Shown: one piece after another, positions 9,999-20,209 of the stretch
Position numbering within the stretch: position 1 is the first letter of the stretch
Layout: each line of letters starts with the position of its first letter
Assembly: GCA_019828595.1 (NCBI GenBank)
Contig: JAHQRK010000091.1
Coordinates: 1 to 26,576 of the forward strand
DNA length: 26,576 nucleotides
Reading direction: 5' to 3'
DNA from: Aphanomyces cochlioides
Lineage: Eukaryota > Oomycota > Saprolegniomycetes > Saprolegniales > Verrucalvaceae
Translations under genes and position numbers: made by a program
Notes under the pieces: model-generated
Database searches by the model: none
What the model was told of the DNA's origin: nothing
The model's input: only the letters and a program-made list of their open reading frames with translations

Positions 9999-10093
9999 TC
10001 ACGCACACACATCGACACACTATTTCACCCCTCACACACACCACGCGCTCACACAAACCATATCCTACACACCACTCTCATACCGCACAACCC
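9999..10093. repeat. CA-rich (plus) / GT-rich (minus) block, representative
   Basis: This stretch of about 95 bp is built of CAC/ACA steps, with G on the plus strand almost only inside CpG. It is not a simple microsatellite, because the sequence is fixed from unit to unit. It lies just upstream of the tRNA. Alternating GT/CA runs can adopt Z-DNA under negative supercoiling; whether this one does is unknown. Confidence 0.7.
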
Positions 10094-10180
10094 TGCTATC
10101 TAACACCACAGCGAACATTCTCTTGCCTTACCCACGTCAGCCATCTCGGCTTGACATTAGTCTTCAGCAGACACAAGCAT

Positions 10181-10196
10181 GGCCAAGTCTCTGGCC
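10181..10196. other. Short inverted repeat GGCCA-N6-TGGCC in spacer
   Basis: A perfect 5-bp stem with a 6-base loop (AGTCTC), found in most units. No known protein site is recognised. It could be a protein-binding palindrome or chance. Confidence 0.45.
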
Positions 10197-10289
10197 GTTC
10201 ATAGCCAAACAGAGGCATGCACACAAACTCAACGAGCGAGCTTGTGCAGTCTATGAAATTGATGTGTTTTTAAAGATGAAAAGAAGTGG

Positions 10290-10302
10290 CCACGACTCGT
10301 GG
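10290..10302. other. Near-perfect 13-bp palindrome CCACGACTCGTGG
   Basis: Six-base arms flank a central C. As RNA it would give a 5-bp stem with a 3-base loop. In twelve units the first CpG is changed to TpG (CCATGA...), which weakens the symmetry. Function unknown. Confidence 0.45.
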
Positions 10303-10393
10303 TATTGGTGTAAACATGGCAGGTCGGACGTTAAAATGGCAGGCGGGAGAATGGAAAAAGTTGGAAAGTGGAGGAAAAAAAGTGGGAAAAAGA

Positions 10394-10465
10394 TAGCACT
10401 TCTTGGTTTCGATCCAAGGACCTTTGGGTTATGAGCCCAACACGCTTCCTCTGCGCCAAAGTGCT
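10394..10465 (-). tRNA. tRNA-iMet-CAT: Initiator tRNA-Met, copy 21, intact
   Basis: Full-length reference sequence in a 512-bp unit. Terminators T5/T7. Confidence 0.94.
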
Positions 10466-10907
10466 ACTTCCTCCTGTTTTCCCGTCAAACACAAATACAA
10501 AATTTTATCGTCACGCACACACATCGACACACTATTTCACCCCTCACACACACCACGCGCTCACACAAACCATATCCTACACACCACTCTCATACCGCAC
10601 AACCCTGCTATCTAACACCACAGCGAACATTCTCTTGCCTTACCCACGTCAGCCATCTCGGCTTGACATTAGTCTTCAGCAGACACAAGCATGGCCAAGT
10701 CTCTGGCCGTTCATAGCCAAACAGAGGCATGCACACAAACTCAACGAGCGAGCTTGTGCAGTCTATGAAATTGATGTGTTTTTAAAGATGAAAAGAAGTG
10801 GCCACGACTCGTGGTATTGGTGTAAACATGGCAGGTCGGACGTTAAAATGGCAGGCGGGAGAATGGAAAAAGTTGGAAAGTGGAGGGAGAAAAAAGTGGG
10901 AAAAAGA

Positions 10908-10979
10908 TAGCACTTCTTGGTTTCGATCCAAGGACCTTTGGGTTATGAGCCCAACACGCTTCCTCTGCGCCAAAGTGCT
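10908..10979 (-). tRNA. tRNA-iMet-CAT: Initiator tRNA-Met, copy 22, intact
   Basis: Full-length reference sequence. Terminators T5/T6. Confidence 0.94.
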
Positions 10980-11422
10980 ACTTCCTCCTGTTTTCCCGTC
11001 AAACACAAATACAAAATTTTATCGTCACGCACACACATCGACACACTATTTCACCCCTCACACACACCACGCGCTCACACAAACCATATCCTACACACCA
11101 CTCTCATACCGCACAACCCTGCTATCTAACACCACAGCGAACATTCTCTTGCCTTACCCACGTCAGCCATCTCGGCTTGACATTAGTCTTCAGCAGACAC
11201 AAGCATGGCCAAGTCTCTGGCCGTTCATAGCCAAACAGAGGCATGCACACAAACTCAACGAGCGAGCTTGTGCAGTCTATGAAATTGATGTGTTTTTAAA
11301 GATGAAAAGAAGTGGCCACGACTCGTGGTATTGGTGTAAACATGGCAGGTCGGACGTTAAAATGGCAGGCGGGAGAATGGAAAAAGTTGGAAAGTGGAGG
11401 GAGAAAAAAAGTGGGAAAAAGA

Positions 11423-11494
11423 TAGCACTTCTTGGTTTCGATCCAAGGACCTTTGGGTTATGAGCCCAACACGCTTCCTCTGCGCCAAAGTGCT
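11423..11494 (-). tRNA. tRNA-iMet-CAT: Initiator tRNA-Met, copy 23, intact
   Basis: Full-length reference sequence in a 515-bp unit. Terminators T5/T7. Confidence 0.94.
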
Positions 11495-11937
11495 ACTTCC
11501 TCCTGTTTTCCCGTCAAACACAAATACAAAATTTTATCGTCACGCACACACATCGACACACTATTTCACCCCTCACACACACCACGCGCTCACACAAACC
11601 ATATCCTACACACCACTCTCATACCGCACAACCCTGCTATCTAACACCACAGCGAACATTCTCTTGCCTTACCCACGTCAGCCATCTCGGCTTGACATTA
11701 GTCTTCAGCAGACACAAGCATGGCCAAGTCTCTGGCCGTTCATAGCCAAACAGAGGCATGCACACAAACTCAACGAGCGAGCTTGTGCAGTCTATGAAAT
11801 TGATGTGTTTTTAAAGATGAAAAGAAGTGGCCACGACTCGTGGTATTGGTGTAAACATGGCAGGTCGGACGTTAAAATGGCAGGCGGGAGAATGGAAAAA
11901 GTTGGAAAGTGGAGGGAGAAAAAAAGTGGGAAAAAGA

Positions 11938-12009
11938 TAGCACTTCTTGGTTTCGATCCAAGGACCTTTGGGTTATGAGCCCAACACGCTTCCTCTGCGC
12001 CAAAGTGCT
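11938..12009 (-). tRNA. tRNA-iMet-CAT: Initiator tRNA-Met, copy 24, intact
   Basis: Full-length reference sequence. Terminators T5/T7; the unit appears identical to that of copy 23. Confidence 0.94.
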
Positions 12010-12450
12010 ACTTCCTCCTGTTTTCCCGTCAAACACAAATACAAAATTTTATCGTCACGCACACACATCGACACACTATTTCACCCCTCACACACACCAC
12101 GCGCTCACACAAACCATATCCTACACACCACTCTCATACCGCACAACCCTGCTATCTAACACCACAGCGAACATTCTCTTGCCTTACCCACGTCAGCCAT
12201 CTCGGCTTGACATTAGTCTTCAGCAGACACAAGCATGGCCAAGTCTCTGGCCGTTCATAGCCAAACAGAGGCATGCACACAAACTCAACGAGCGAGCTTG
12301 TGCAGTCTATGAAATTGATGTGTTTTTAAAGATGAAAAGAAGTGGCCACGACTCGTGGTATTGGTGTAAACATGGCAGGTCGGACGTTAAAATGGCAGGC
12401 GGGAGAATGGAAAAAGTTGGAAAGTGGAGGGAGAAAAAAGTGGGAAAAGA

Positions 12451-12522
12451 TAGCACTTCTTGGTTTCGATCCAAGGACCTTTGGGTTATGAGCCCAACAC
12501 GCTTCCTCTGCGCCAAAGTGCT
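12451..12522 (-). tRNA. tRNA-iMet-CAT: Initiator tRNA-Met, copy 25, intact; T4 terminator
   Basis: Full-length reference sequence. The proximal run is shortened to T4 and the distal run is T6. The 513-bp unit is a multiple of three, which keeps one spurious frame open across units. Confidence 0.94.
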
Positions 12523-12963
12523 ACTTCCTCCTGTTTTCCCGTCAAACACAAATACAAAATTTTATCGTCACGCACACACATCGACACACTATTTCACCCC
12601 TCACACACACCACGCGCTCACACAAACCATATCCTACACACCACTCTCATACCGCACAACCCTGCTATCTAACACCACAGCGAACATTCTCTTGCCTTAC
12701 CCACGTCAGCCATCTCGGCTTGACATTAGTCTTCAGCAGACACAAGCATGGCCAAGTCTCTGGCCGTTCATAGCCAAACAGAGGCATGCACACAAACTCA
12801 ACGAGCGAGCTTGTGCAGTCTATGAAATTGATGTGTTTTTAAAGATGAAAAGAAGTGGCCACGACTCGTGGTATTGGTGTAAACATGGCAGGTCGGACGT
12901 TAAAATGGCAGGCGGGAGAATGGAAAAAGTTGGAAAGTGGAGGGAGAAAAAAGTGGGAAAAGA

Positions 12964-13035
12964 TAGCACTTCTTGGTTTCGATCCAAGGACCTTTGGGTT
13001 ATGAGCCCAACACGCTTCCTCTGCGCCAAAGTGCT
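12964..13035 (-). tRNA. tRNA-iMet-CAT: Initiator tRNA-Met, copy 26, intact; T4 terminator
   Basis: Full-length reference sequence. Terminators T4/T6. The unit appears to be a duplicate of that of copy 25, sharing the short run. Confidence 0.94.
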
Positions 13036-13478
13036 ACTTCCTCCTGTTTTCCCGTCAAACACAAATACAAAATTTTATCGTCACGCACACACATCGACAC
13101 ACTATTTCACCCCTCACACACACCACGCGCTCACACAAACCATATCCTACACACCACTCTCATACCGCACAACCCTGCTATCTAACACCACAGCGAACAT
13201 TCTCTTGCCTTACCCACGTCAGCCATCTCGGCTTGACATTAGTCTTCAGCAGACACAAGCATGGCCAAGTCTCTGGCCGTTCATAGCCAAACAGAGGCAT
13301 GCACACAAACTCAACGAGCGAGCTTGTGCAGTCTATGAAATTGATGTGTTTTTAAAGATGAAAAGAAGTGGCCACGACTCGTGGTATTGGTGTAAACATG
13401 GCAGGTCGGACGTTAAAATGGCAGGCGGGAGAATGGAAAAAGTTGGAAAGTGGAGGGAGAAAAAAAGTGGGAAAAAGA

Positions 13479-13550
13479 TAGCACTTCTTGGTTTCGATCC
13501 AAGGACCTTTGGGTTATGAGCCCAACACGCTTCCTCTGCGCCAAAGTGCT
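13479..13550 (-). tRNA. tRNA-iMet-CAT: Initiator tRNA-Met, copy 27, intact
   Basis: Full-length reference sequence. Terminators T5/T7. Confidence 0.94.
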
Positions 13551-13988
13551 ACTTCCTCCTGTTTTCCCGTCAAACACAAATACAAAATTTTATCGTCACG
13601 CACACACATCGACACACTATTTCACCCCTCACACACACCACGCGCTCACACAAACCATATCCTACACACCACTCTCATACCGCACAACCCTGCTATCTAA
13701 CACCACAGCGAACATTCTCTTGCCTTACCCACGTCAGCCATCTCGGCTTGACATTAGTCTTCAGCAGACACAAGCATGGCCAAGTCTCTGGCCGTTCATA
13801 GCCAAACAGAGGCATGCACACAAACTCAACGAGCGAGCTTGTGCAGTCTATGAAATTGATGTGTTTTTAAAGATGAAAAGAAGTGGCCACGACTCGTGGT
13901 ATTGGTGTAAACATGGCAGGTCGGACGTTAAAATGGCAGGCGGGAGAATGGAAAAAGTTGGAAAGTGGAGGGAGAAAGTGGGAAAAGA

Positions 13989-14060
13989 TAGCACTTCTTG
14001 GTTTCGATCCAAGGACCTTTGGGTTATGAGCCCAACACGCTTCCTCTGCGCCAAAGTGCT
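13989..14060 (-). tRNA. tRNA-iMet-CAT: Initiator tRNA-Met, copy 28, intact; weakest terminators
   Basis: Full-length reference sequence. The runs are only T4 and T3, so read-through into the spacer is more likely here than at other intact core copies. Confidence 0.94.
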
Positions 14061-14503
14061 ACTTCCTCCTGTTTTCCCGTCAAACACAAATACAAAATTT
14101 TATCGTCACGCACACACATCGACACACTATTTCACCCCTCACACACACCACGCGCTCACACAAACCATATCCTACACACCACTCTCATACCGCACAACCC
14201 TGCTATCTAACACCACAGCGAACATTCTCTTGCCTTACCCACGTCAGCCATCTCGGCTTGACATTAGTCTTCAGCAGACACAAGCATGGCCAAGTCTCTG
14301 GCCGTTCATAGCCAAACAGAGGCATGCACACAAACTCAACGAGCGAGCTTGTGCAGTCTATGAAATTGATGTGTTTTTAAAGATGAAAAGAAGTGGCCAC
14401 GACTCGTGGTATTGGTGTAAACATGGCAGGTCGGACGTTAAAATGGCAGGCGGGAGAATGGAAAAAGTTGGAAAGTGGAGGGAGAAAAAAAAGTGGGAAA
14501 AGA

Positions 14504-14575
14504 TAGCACTTCTTGGTTTCGATCCAAGGACCTTTGGGTTATGAGCCCAACACGCTTCCTCTGCGCCAAAGTGCT
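14504..14575 (-). tRNA. tRNA-iMet-CAT: Initiator tRNA-Met, copy 29, intact
   Basis: Full-length reference sequence. Terminators T4/T8. Confidence 0.94.
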
Positions 14576-15019
14576 ACTTCCTCCTGTTTTCCCGTCAAAC
14601 ACAAATACAAAATTTTATCGTCACGCACACACATCGACACACTATTTCACCCCTCACACACACCACGCGCTCACACAAACCATATCCTACACACCACTCT
14701 CATACCGCACAACCCTGCTATCTAACACCACAGCGAACATTCTCTTGCCTTACCCACGTCAGCCATCTCGGCTTGACATTAGTCTTCAGCAGACACAAGC
14801 ATGGCCAAGTCTCTGGCCGTTCATAGCCAAACAGAGGCATGCACACAAACTCAACGAGCGAGCTTGTGCAGTCTATGAAATTGATGTGTTTTTAAAGATG
14901 AAAAGAAGTGGCCACGACTCGTGGTATTGGTGTAAACATGGCAGGTCGGACGTTAAAATGGCAGGCGGGAGAATGGAAAAAGTTGGAAAGTGGAGGGAGA
15001 AAAAAAAGTGGGAAAAAGA

Positions 15020-15091
15020 TAGCACTTCTTGGTTTCGATCCAAGGACCTTTGGGTTATGAGCCCAACACGCTTCCTCTGCGCCAAAGTGCT
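15020..15091 (-). tRNA. tRNA-iMet-CAT: Initiator tRNA-Met, copy 30, intact
   Basis: Full-length reference sequence. Terminators T5/T8. The adjoining CA-rich block has lost one C near 15167, and CGAGCG is changed to CGAGAG near 15371. Confidence 0.94.
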
Positions 15092-15533
15092 ACTTCCTCC
15101 TGTTTTCCCGTCAAACACAAATACAAAATTTTATCGTCACGCACACACATCGACACACTATTTCACCCTCACACACACCACGCGCTCACACAAACCATAT
15201 CCTACACACCACTCTCATACCGCACAACCCTGCTATCTAACACCACAGCGAACATTCTCTTGCCTTACCCACGTCAGCCATCTCGGCTTGACATTAGTCT
15301 TCAGCAGACACAAGCATGGCCAAGTCTCTGGCCGTTCATAGCCAAACAGAGGCATGCACACAAACTCAACGAGAGGAGCTTGTGCAGTCTATGAAATTGA
15401 TGTGTTTTTAAAGATGAAAAGAAGTGGCCACGACTCGTGGTATTGGTGTAAACATGGCAGGTCGGACGTTAAAATGGCAGGCGGGAGAATGGAAAAAGTT
15501 GGAAAGTGAAGGAGAAAAAAAGTGGGAAAAAGA

Positions 15534-15605
15534 TAGCACTTCTTGGTTTCGATCCAAGGACCTTTGGGTTATGAGCCCAACACGCTTCCTCTGCGCCAAA
15601 GTGCT
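15534..15605 (-). tRNA. tRNA-iMet-CAT: Initiator tRNA-Met, copy 31, intact
   Basis: Full-length reference sequence. Terminators T5/T7, with a shorter purine segment beyond them. Confidence 0.94.
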
Positions 15606-16049
15606 ACTTCCTCCTGTTTTCCCGTCAAACACAAATACAAAATTTTATCGTCACGCACACACATCGACACACTATTTCACCCCTCACACACACCACGCGC
15701 TCACACAAACCATATCCTACACACCACTCTCATACCGCACAACCCTGCTATCTAACACCACAGCGAACATTCTCTTGCCTTACCCACGTCAGCCATCTCG
15801 GCTTGACATTAGTCTTCAGCAGACACAAGCATGGCCAAGTCTCTGGCCGTTCATAGCCAAACAGAGGCATGCACACAAACTCAACGAGCGAGCTTGTGCA
15901 GTCTATGAAATTGATGTGTTTTTAAAGATGAAAAGAAGTGGCCACGACTCGTGGTATTGGTGTAAACATGGCAGGTCGGACGTTAAAATGGCAGGCGGGA
16001 GAATGGAAAAAGTTGGAAAGTGAGAGGGAGAAAAAAAGTGGGAAAAAGA

Positions 16050-16121
16050 TAGCACTTCTTGGTTTCGATCCAAGGACCTTTGGGTTATGAGCCCAACACG
16101 CTTCCTCTGCGCCAAAGTGCT
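16050..16121 (-). tRNA. tRNA-iMet-CAT: Initiator tRNA-Met, copy 32, intact
   Basis: Full-length reference sequence in a 516-bp unit. Terminators T5/T7. Confidence 0.94.
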
Positions 16122-16564
16122 ACTTCCTCCTGTTTTCCCGTCAAACACAAATACAAAATTTTATCGTCACGCACACACATCGACACACTATTTCACCCCT
16201 CACACACACCACGCGCTCACACAAACCATATCCTACACACCACTCTCATACCGCACAACCCTGCTATCTAACACCACAGCGAACATTCTCTTGCCTTACC
16301 CACGTCAGCCATCTCGGCTTGACATTAGTCTTCAGCAGACACAAGCATGGCCAAGTCTCTGGCCGTTCATAGCCAAACAGAGGCATGCACACAAACTCAA
16401 CGAGCGAGCTTGTGCAGTCTATGAAATTGATGTGTTTTTAAAGATGAAAAGAAGTGGCCACGACTCGTGGTATTGGTGTAAACATGGCAGGTCGGACGTT
16501 AAAATGGCAGGCGGGAGAATGGAAAAAGTTGGAAAGTGGAGGGAGAAAAAAAGTGGGAAAAAGA

Positions 16565-16636
16565 TAGCACTTCTTGGTTTCGATCCAAGGACCTTTGGGT
16601 TATGAGCCCAACACGCTTCCTCTGCGCCAAAGTGCT
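16565..16636 (-). tRNA. tRNA-iMet-CAT: Initiator tRNA-Met, copy 33, intact
   Basis: Full-length reference sequence. Terminators T5/T7. A 3-bp gain lies in the upstream CA-rich block near 16749. Confidence 0.94.
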
Positions 16637-17081
16637 ACTTCCTCCTGTTTTCCCGTCAAACACAAATACAAAATTTTATCGTCACGCACACACATCGACA
16701 CACTATTTCACCCCTCACACACACCACGCGCTCACACAAACCATATCCTCCTACACACCACTCTCATACCGCACAACCCTGCTATCTAACACCACAGCGA
16801 ACATTCTCTTGCCTTACCCACGTCAGCCATCTCGGCTTGACATTAGTCTTCAGCAGACACAAGCATGGCCAAGTCTCTGGCCGTTCATAGCCAAACAGAG
16901 GCATGCACACAAACTCAACGAGCGAGCTTGTGCAGTCTATGAAATTGATGTGTTTTTAAAGATGAAAAGAAGTGGCCACGACTCGTGGTATTGGTGTAAA
17001 CATGGCAGGTCGGACGTTAAAATGGCAGGCGGGAGAATGGAAAAAGTTGGAAAGTGGAGGGAGAAAAAAAGTGGAAAAAGA

Positions 17082-17153
17082 TAGCACTTCTTGGTTTCGA
17101 TCCAAGGACCTTTGGGTTATGAGCCCAACACGCTTCCTCTGCGCCAAAGTGCT
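17082..17153 (-). tRNA. tRNA-iMet-CAT: Initiator tRNA-Met, copy 34, intact
   Basis: Full-length reference sequence. Terminators T5/T7 with the CCAC linker variant shared with copy 18. Confidence 0.94.
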
Positions 17154-17593
17154 ACTTCCTCCTGTTTTCCCGTCAAACACAAATACAAAATTTTATCGTC
17201 ACGCACACACATCGACACACTATTTCACCCCTCACACACACCACGCGCTCACACAAACCATATCCTACACACCACTCTCATACCGCACAACCCTGCTATC
17301 TAACACCACAGCGAACATTCTCTTGCCTTACCCACGTCAGCCATCTCGGCTTGACATTAGTCTTCAGCAGACACAAGCATGGCCAAGTCTCTGGCCGTTC
17401 ATAGCCAAACAGAGGCATGCACACAAACTCAACGAGCGAGCTTGTGCAGTCTATGAAATTGATGTGTTTTTAAAGATGAAAAGAAGTGGCCATGACTCGT
17501 GGTATTGGTGTAAACATGGCAGGTCGGACGTTAAAATGGCAGGCGGGAGAATGGAAAAAGTTGGAAAGTGGAGGGAGAAAAGTGGGAAAAAGA

Positions 17594-17665
17594 TAGCACT
17601 TCTTGGTTTCGATCCAAGGACCTTTGGGTTATGAGCCCAACACGCTTCCTCTGCGCCAAAGTGCT
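17594..17665 (-). tRNA. tRNA-iMet-CAT: Initiator tRNA-Met, copy 35, intact; end of core
   Basis: Full-length reference sequence. Terminators T5/T4. Its 3' spacer is the first since the left block to carry the CCATGA variant of the palindrome (T at 17493). Confidence 0.94.
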
Positions 17666-18108
17666 ACTTCCTCCTGTTTTCCCGTCAAACACAAATACAA
17701 AATTTTATCGTCACGCACACACATCGACACACTATTTCACCCCTCACACACACCACGCGCTCACACAAACCATATCCTACACACCACTCTCATACCGCAC
17801 AACCCTGCTATCTAACACCACAGCGAACATTCTCTTGCCTTACCCACGTCAGCCATCTCGGCTTGACATTAGTCTTCAGCAGACACAAGCATGGCCAAGT
17901 CTCTGGCCGTTCATAGCCAAACAGAGGCATGCACACAAACTCAACGAGCGAGCTTGTGCAGTCTATGAAATTGATGTGTTTTTAAAGATGAAAAGAAGTG
18001 GCCATGACTCGTGGTATTGGTGTAAACATGGCAGGTCGGACGTTAAAATGGCAGGCGGGAGAATGGAAAAAGTTGGAAAGTGGAGGGAGAAAAAAAGTGG
18101 GAAAAAGA

Positions 18109-18179
18109 TAGCACTTCTTGGTTTCGATCCAAGGACCTTTGGTTATGAGCCCAACACGCTTCCTCTGCGCCAAAGTGCT
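18109..18179 (-). pseudogene. Initiator tRNA-Met copy 36, one base lost from anticodon stem
   Basis: It is 71 bp long. The 3' strand of the anticodon stem has CC instead of CCC, so the three-G:C closure typical of initiators is broken. All else matches. Terminators T5/T7. The loss is in a homopolymer, so a sequencing error is possible. Confidence 0.7.
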
Positions 18180-18618
18180 ACTTCCTCCTGTTTTCCCGTC
18201 AAACACAAATACAAAATTTTATCGTCACGCACACACATCGACACACTATTTCACCCCTCACACACACCACGCTCACACAAACCATATCCTACACACCACT
18301 CTCATACCGCACAACCCTGCTATCTAACACCACAGCGAACATTCTCTTGCCTTACCCACGTCAGCCATCTCGGCTTGACATTAGTCTTCAGCAGACACAA
18401 GCATGGCCAAGTCTCTGGCCGTTCATAGCCAAACAGAGGCATGCACACAAACTCAACGAGCGAGCTTGTGCAGTCTATGAAATTGATGTGTTTTTAAAGA
18501 TGAAAAGAAGTGGCCACGACTCGTGGTATCAGTGTAAACATGGCAGGTCGGACGTTAAAATGGCAGGCGGGAGAATGGAAAAAGTTGGAAAGTGGAGGAA
18601 AAAAAAGTGGGAAAAAGA

Positions 18619-18690
18619 TAGCACTTCTTGGTTTCGATCCAAGGACCTTTGGGTTATGAGCCCAACACGCTTCCTCTGCGCCAAAGTGCT
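18619..18690 (-). tRNA. tRNA-iMet-CAT: Initiator tRNA-Met, copy 37, intact
   Basis: Full-length reference sequence. Terminators T5/T8. The spacer has a TG-to-CA double change near 18530 and a lost T near 18761. Confidence 0.93.
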
Positions 18691-19125
18691 ACTTCCTCCT
18701 GTTTTCCCGTCAAACACAAATACAAAATTTTATCGTCACGCACACACATCGACACACTATTCACCCCTCACACACACCACGCGCTCACACAAACCATATC
18801 CTACACACCACTCTCATACCGCACAACCCTGCTATCTAACACCACAGCGAACATTCTCTTGCCTTACCCACGTCAGCCATCTCGGCTTGACATTAGTCTT
18901 CAGCAGACACAAGCATGGCCAAGTCTCTGGCCGTTCATAGCCAAACAGAGGCATGCACACAAACTCAACGAGCGAGCTTGTGCAGTCTATGAAATTGATG
19001 TGTTTAAAGATGAAAAGAAGTGGCCACGACTCGTGGTATTGGTGTAAACATGGCAGGTCGGACGTTAAAATGGCAGGCGGGAGAATGGAAAAATTGGAAA
19101 GTGGAGGAAAAAAGTGGGAAAAAGA

Positions 19126-19197
19126 TAGCACTTCTTGGTTTGATCCAAGGACCTTTGGTGTTATGAGCCCAACACGCTTCCTCTGCGCCAAAGTGCT
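19126..19197 (-). pseudogene. Initiator tRNA-Met copy 38, T-loop and anticodon-stem changes
   Basis: G57 is lost from the T-loop/B box and one A is inserted into the CCC strand of the anticodon stem, so length stays at 72 but two arms are disrupted. Terminators T5/T6. Confidence 0.75.
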
Positions 19198-19636
19198 ACT
19201 TCCTCCTGTTTTCCCGTCAAACACAAATACAAAATTTTATCGTCACGCACACACATCGACACACTATTTCACCCCTCACACACACCACGCGCTCACACAA
19301 ACCATATCCTACACACCACTCTCATACCGCACAACCCTGCTATCTAACACCACAGCGAACATTCTCTTGCCTTACCCACGTCAGCCATCTCGGCTTGACA
19401 TTAGTCTTCAGCAGACACAAGCATGGCCAAGTCTCTGGCCGTTCATAGCCAAACAGAGCATGCACACAAACTCAACGAGCGAGCTTGTGCAGTCTATGAA
19501 ATTGATGTGTTTTTAAAGATGAAAAGAAGTGGCCATGACTCGTGGTATTGGTGTAAACATGGCAGGTCGGACGTTAAAATGGCAGGCGGGAGAATGGAAA
19601 AAGTTGGAAAGTGGAGGAAAAAAAGTGGGAAAAAGA

Positions 19637-19707
19637 TAGCACTTCTTGGTTTCGATCCAAGGACCTTTGGGTTATGAGCCCAACACGCTTCTCTGCGCCA
19701 AAGTGCT
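19637..19707 (-). pseudogene. Initiator tRNA-Met copy 39, D-loop deletion
   Basis: It is 71 bp long, with one G of the G18G19 pair missing, which would weaken D-loop/T-loop docking and the A box. The other arms are intact. Terminators T5/T7. Confidence 0.7.
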
Positions 19708-20137
19708 ACTTCCTCCTGTTTTCCCGTCAAACACAAATACAAAATTTTATCGTCACGCACACACATCGACACACTATTTCACCCCTCACACACACCACGC
19801 GCTCACACAAACCATATCTACACACCACTCTCATACCGCAAACCCTGCTATCTAACACCACAGCGAACATTCTTTGCCTTACCCACGTCAGCCATCTCGG
19901 CTTGACATTAGTCTTCAGCAGACACAAGCATGGCCAAGTCTCTGGCCGTTCATAGCCAACAGAGGCATGCACACAAACTCAACGACGAGCTTGTGCAGTC
20001 TGAAATTGATGTGTTTTTAAAGATGAAAAGAAGTGGCCATGACTCGTGGTATTGGTGTAAACATGGCAGGTCGGACGTTAAAATGGCAGGCGGGAAATGG
20101 AAAAAGTTGGAAAGTGAAAGAAAAAAGTGGGAAAAAA

Positions 20138-20209
20138 TAGCACTTCTTGGTTTCGATCCAAGGACCTTTGGGTTATGAGCCCAACACGCTTCCTCTGCGC
20201 CAAAGTGCT
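20138..20209 (-). tRNA. tRNA-iMet-CAT: Initiator tRNA-Met, copy 40, intact; T6 abuts the gene
   Basis: Full-length reference sequence. The TC trailer is replaced by T, so a T6 run starts directly after A73; the distal run is also T6. The 5' flank has a CpG-to-CpA change (plus) near 20228. Confidence 0.92.

Larger units (their letters stand above)
9954..10393. repeat. Representative inter-gene spacer (between copies 20 and 21)
   Basis: This 440-bp stretch shows what every spacer holds. From the tRNA 5' side outward on plus: a short pyrimidine-rich leader, an AT patch (9987-9996), a CA-rich G-poor block (about 9999-10093), a mixed segment with small hairpins (10147-10200 and 10290-10302), two ATGGCAGG direct copies 20 bp apart (10316-10323, 10336-10343), and a purine-rich tract that carries the terminators of the next tRNA. 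I recognise no second RNA gene, snRNA, 5S gene or ORF of a known family in it. Confidence 0.8.
6285..18108 (-). repeat. Core block: copies 13-35, near-identical homogenised units
   Basis: Twenty-three consecutive tRNA copies share the same 72-bp sequence, with unit spacing of 510-517 bp. Most length difference lies in the purine/A-run (plus strand) about 12-25 bp from the tRNA 3' end. The spacers are otherwise almost invariant; visible exceptions include a 3-bp gain near 16749 and a lost C near 15167. This uniformity indicates recent amplification or ongoing gene conversion. Confidence 0.9.

Noticed and set aside
9999..10093. Simple CA microsatellite or telomeric repeat
   Set aside because: The CA-rich block has a fixed non-periodic sequence in each unit and no telomere-type motif.
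10181..10260. Second tRNA-like or other Pol III gene in the spacer (TGGCCAAGT resembles an A box)
   Set aside because: No B box follows at a suitable distance and no cloverleaf can be drawn. No match to U6 or 5S rRNA is apparent.
11909..13519. 536-residue plus-strand open frame spanning three units, and similar 180-380 residue frames elsewhere
   Set aside because: The frame stays open because some units are 513 bp (3 x 171) and contain no stop in that phase; one-base changes in the A-run end or shift it. The translation is a repeat of antisense tRNA plus spacer, with low-complexity His/Thr/Ser-rich stretches from the CA-rich block and no known domain.
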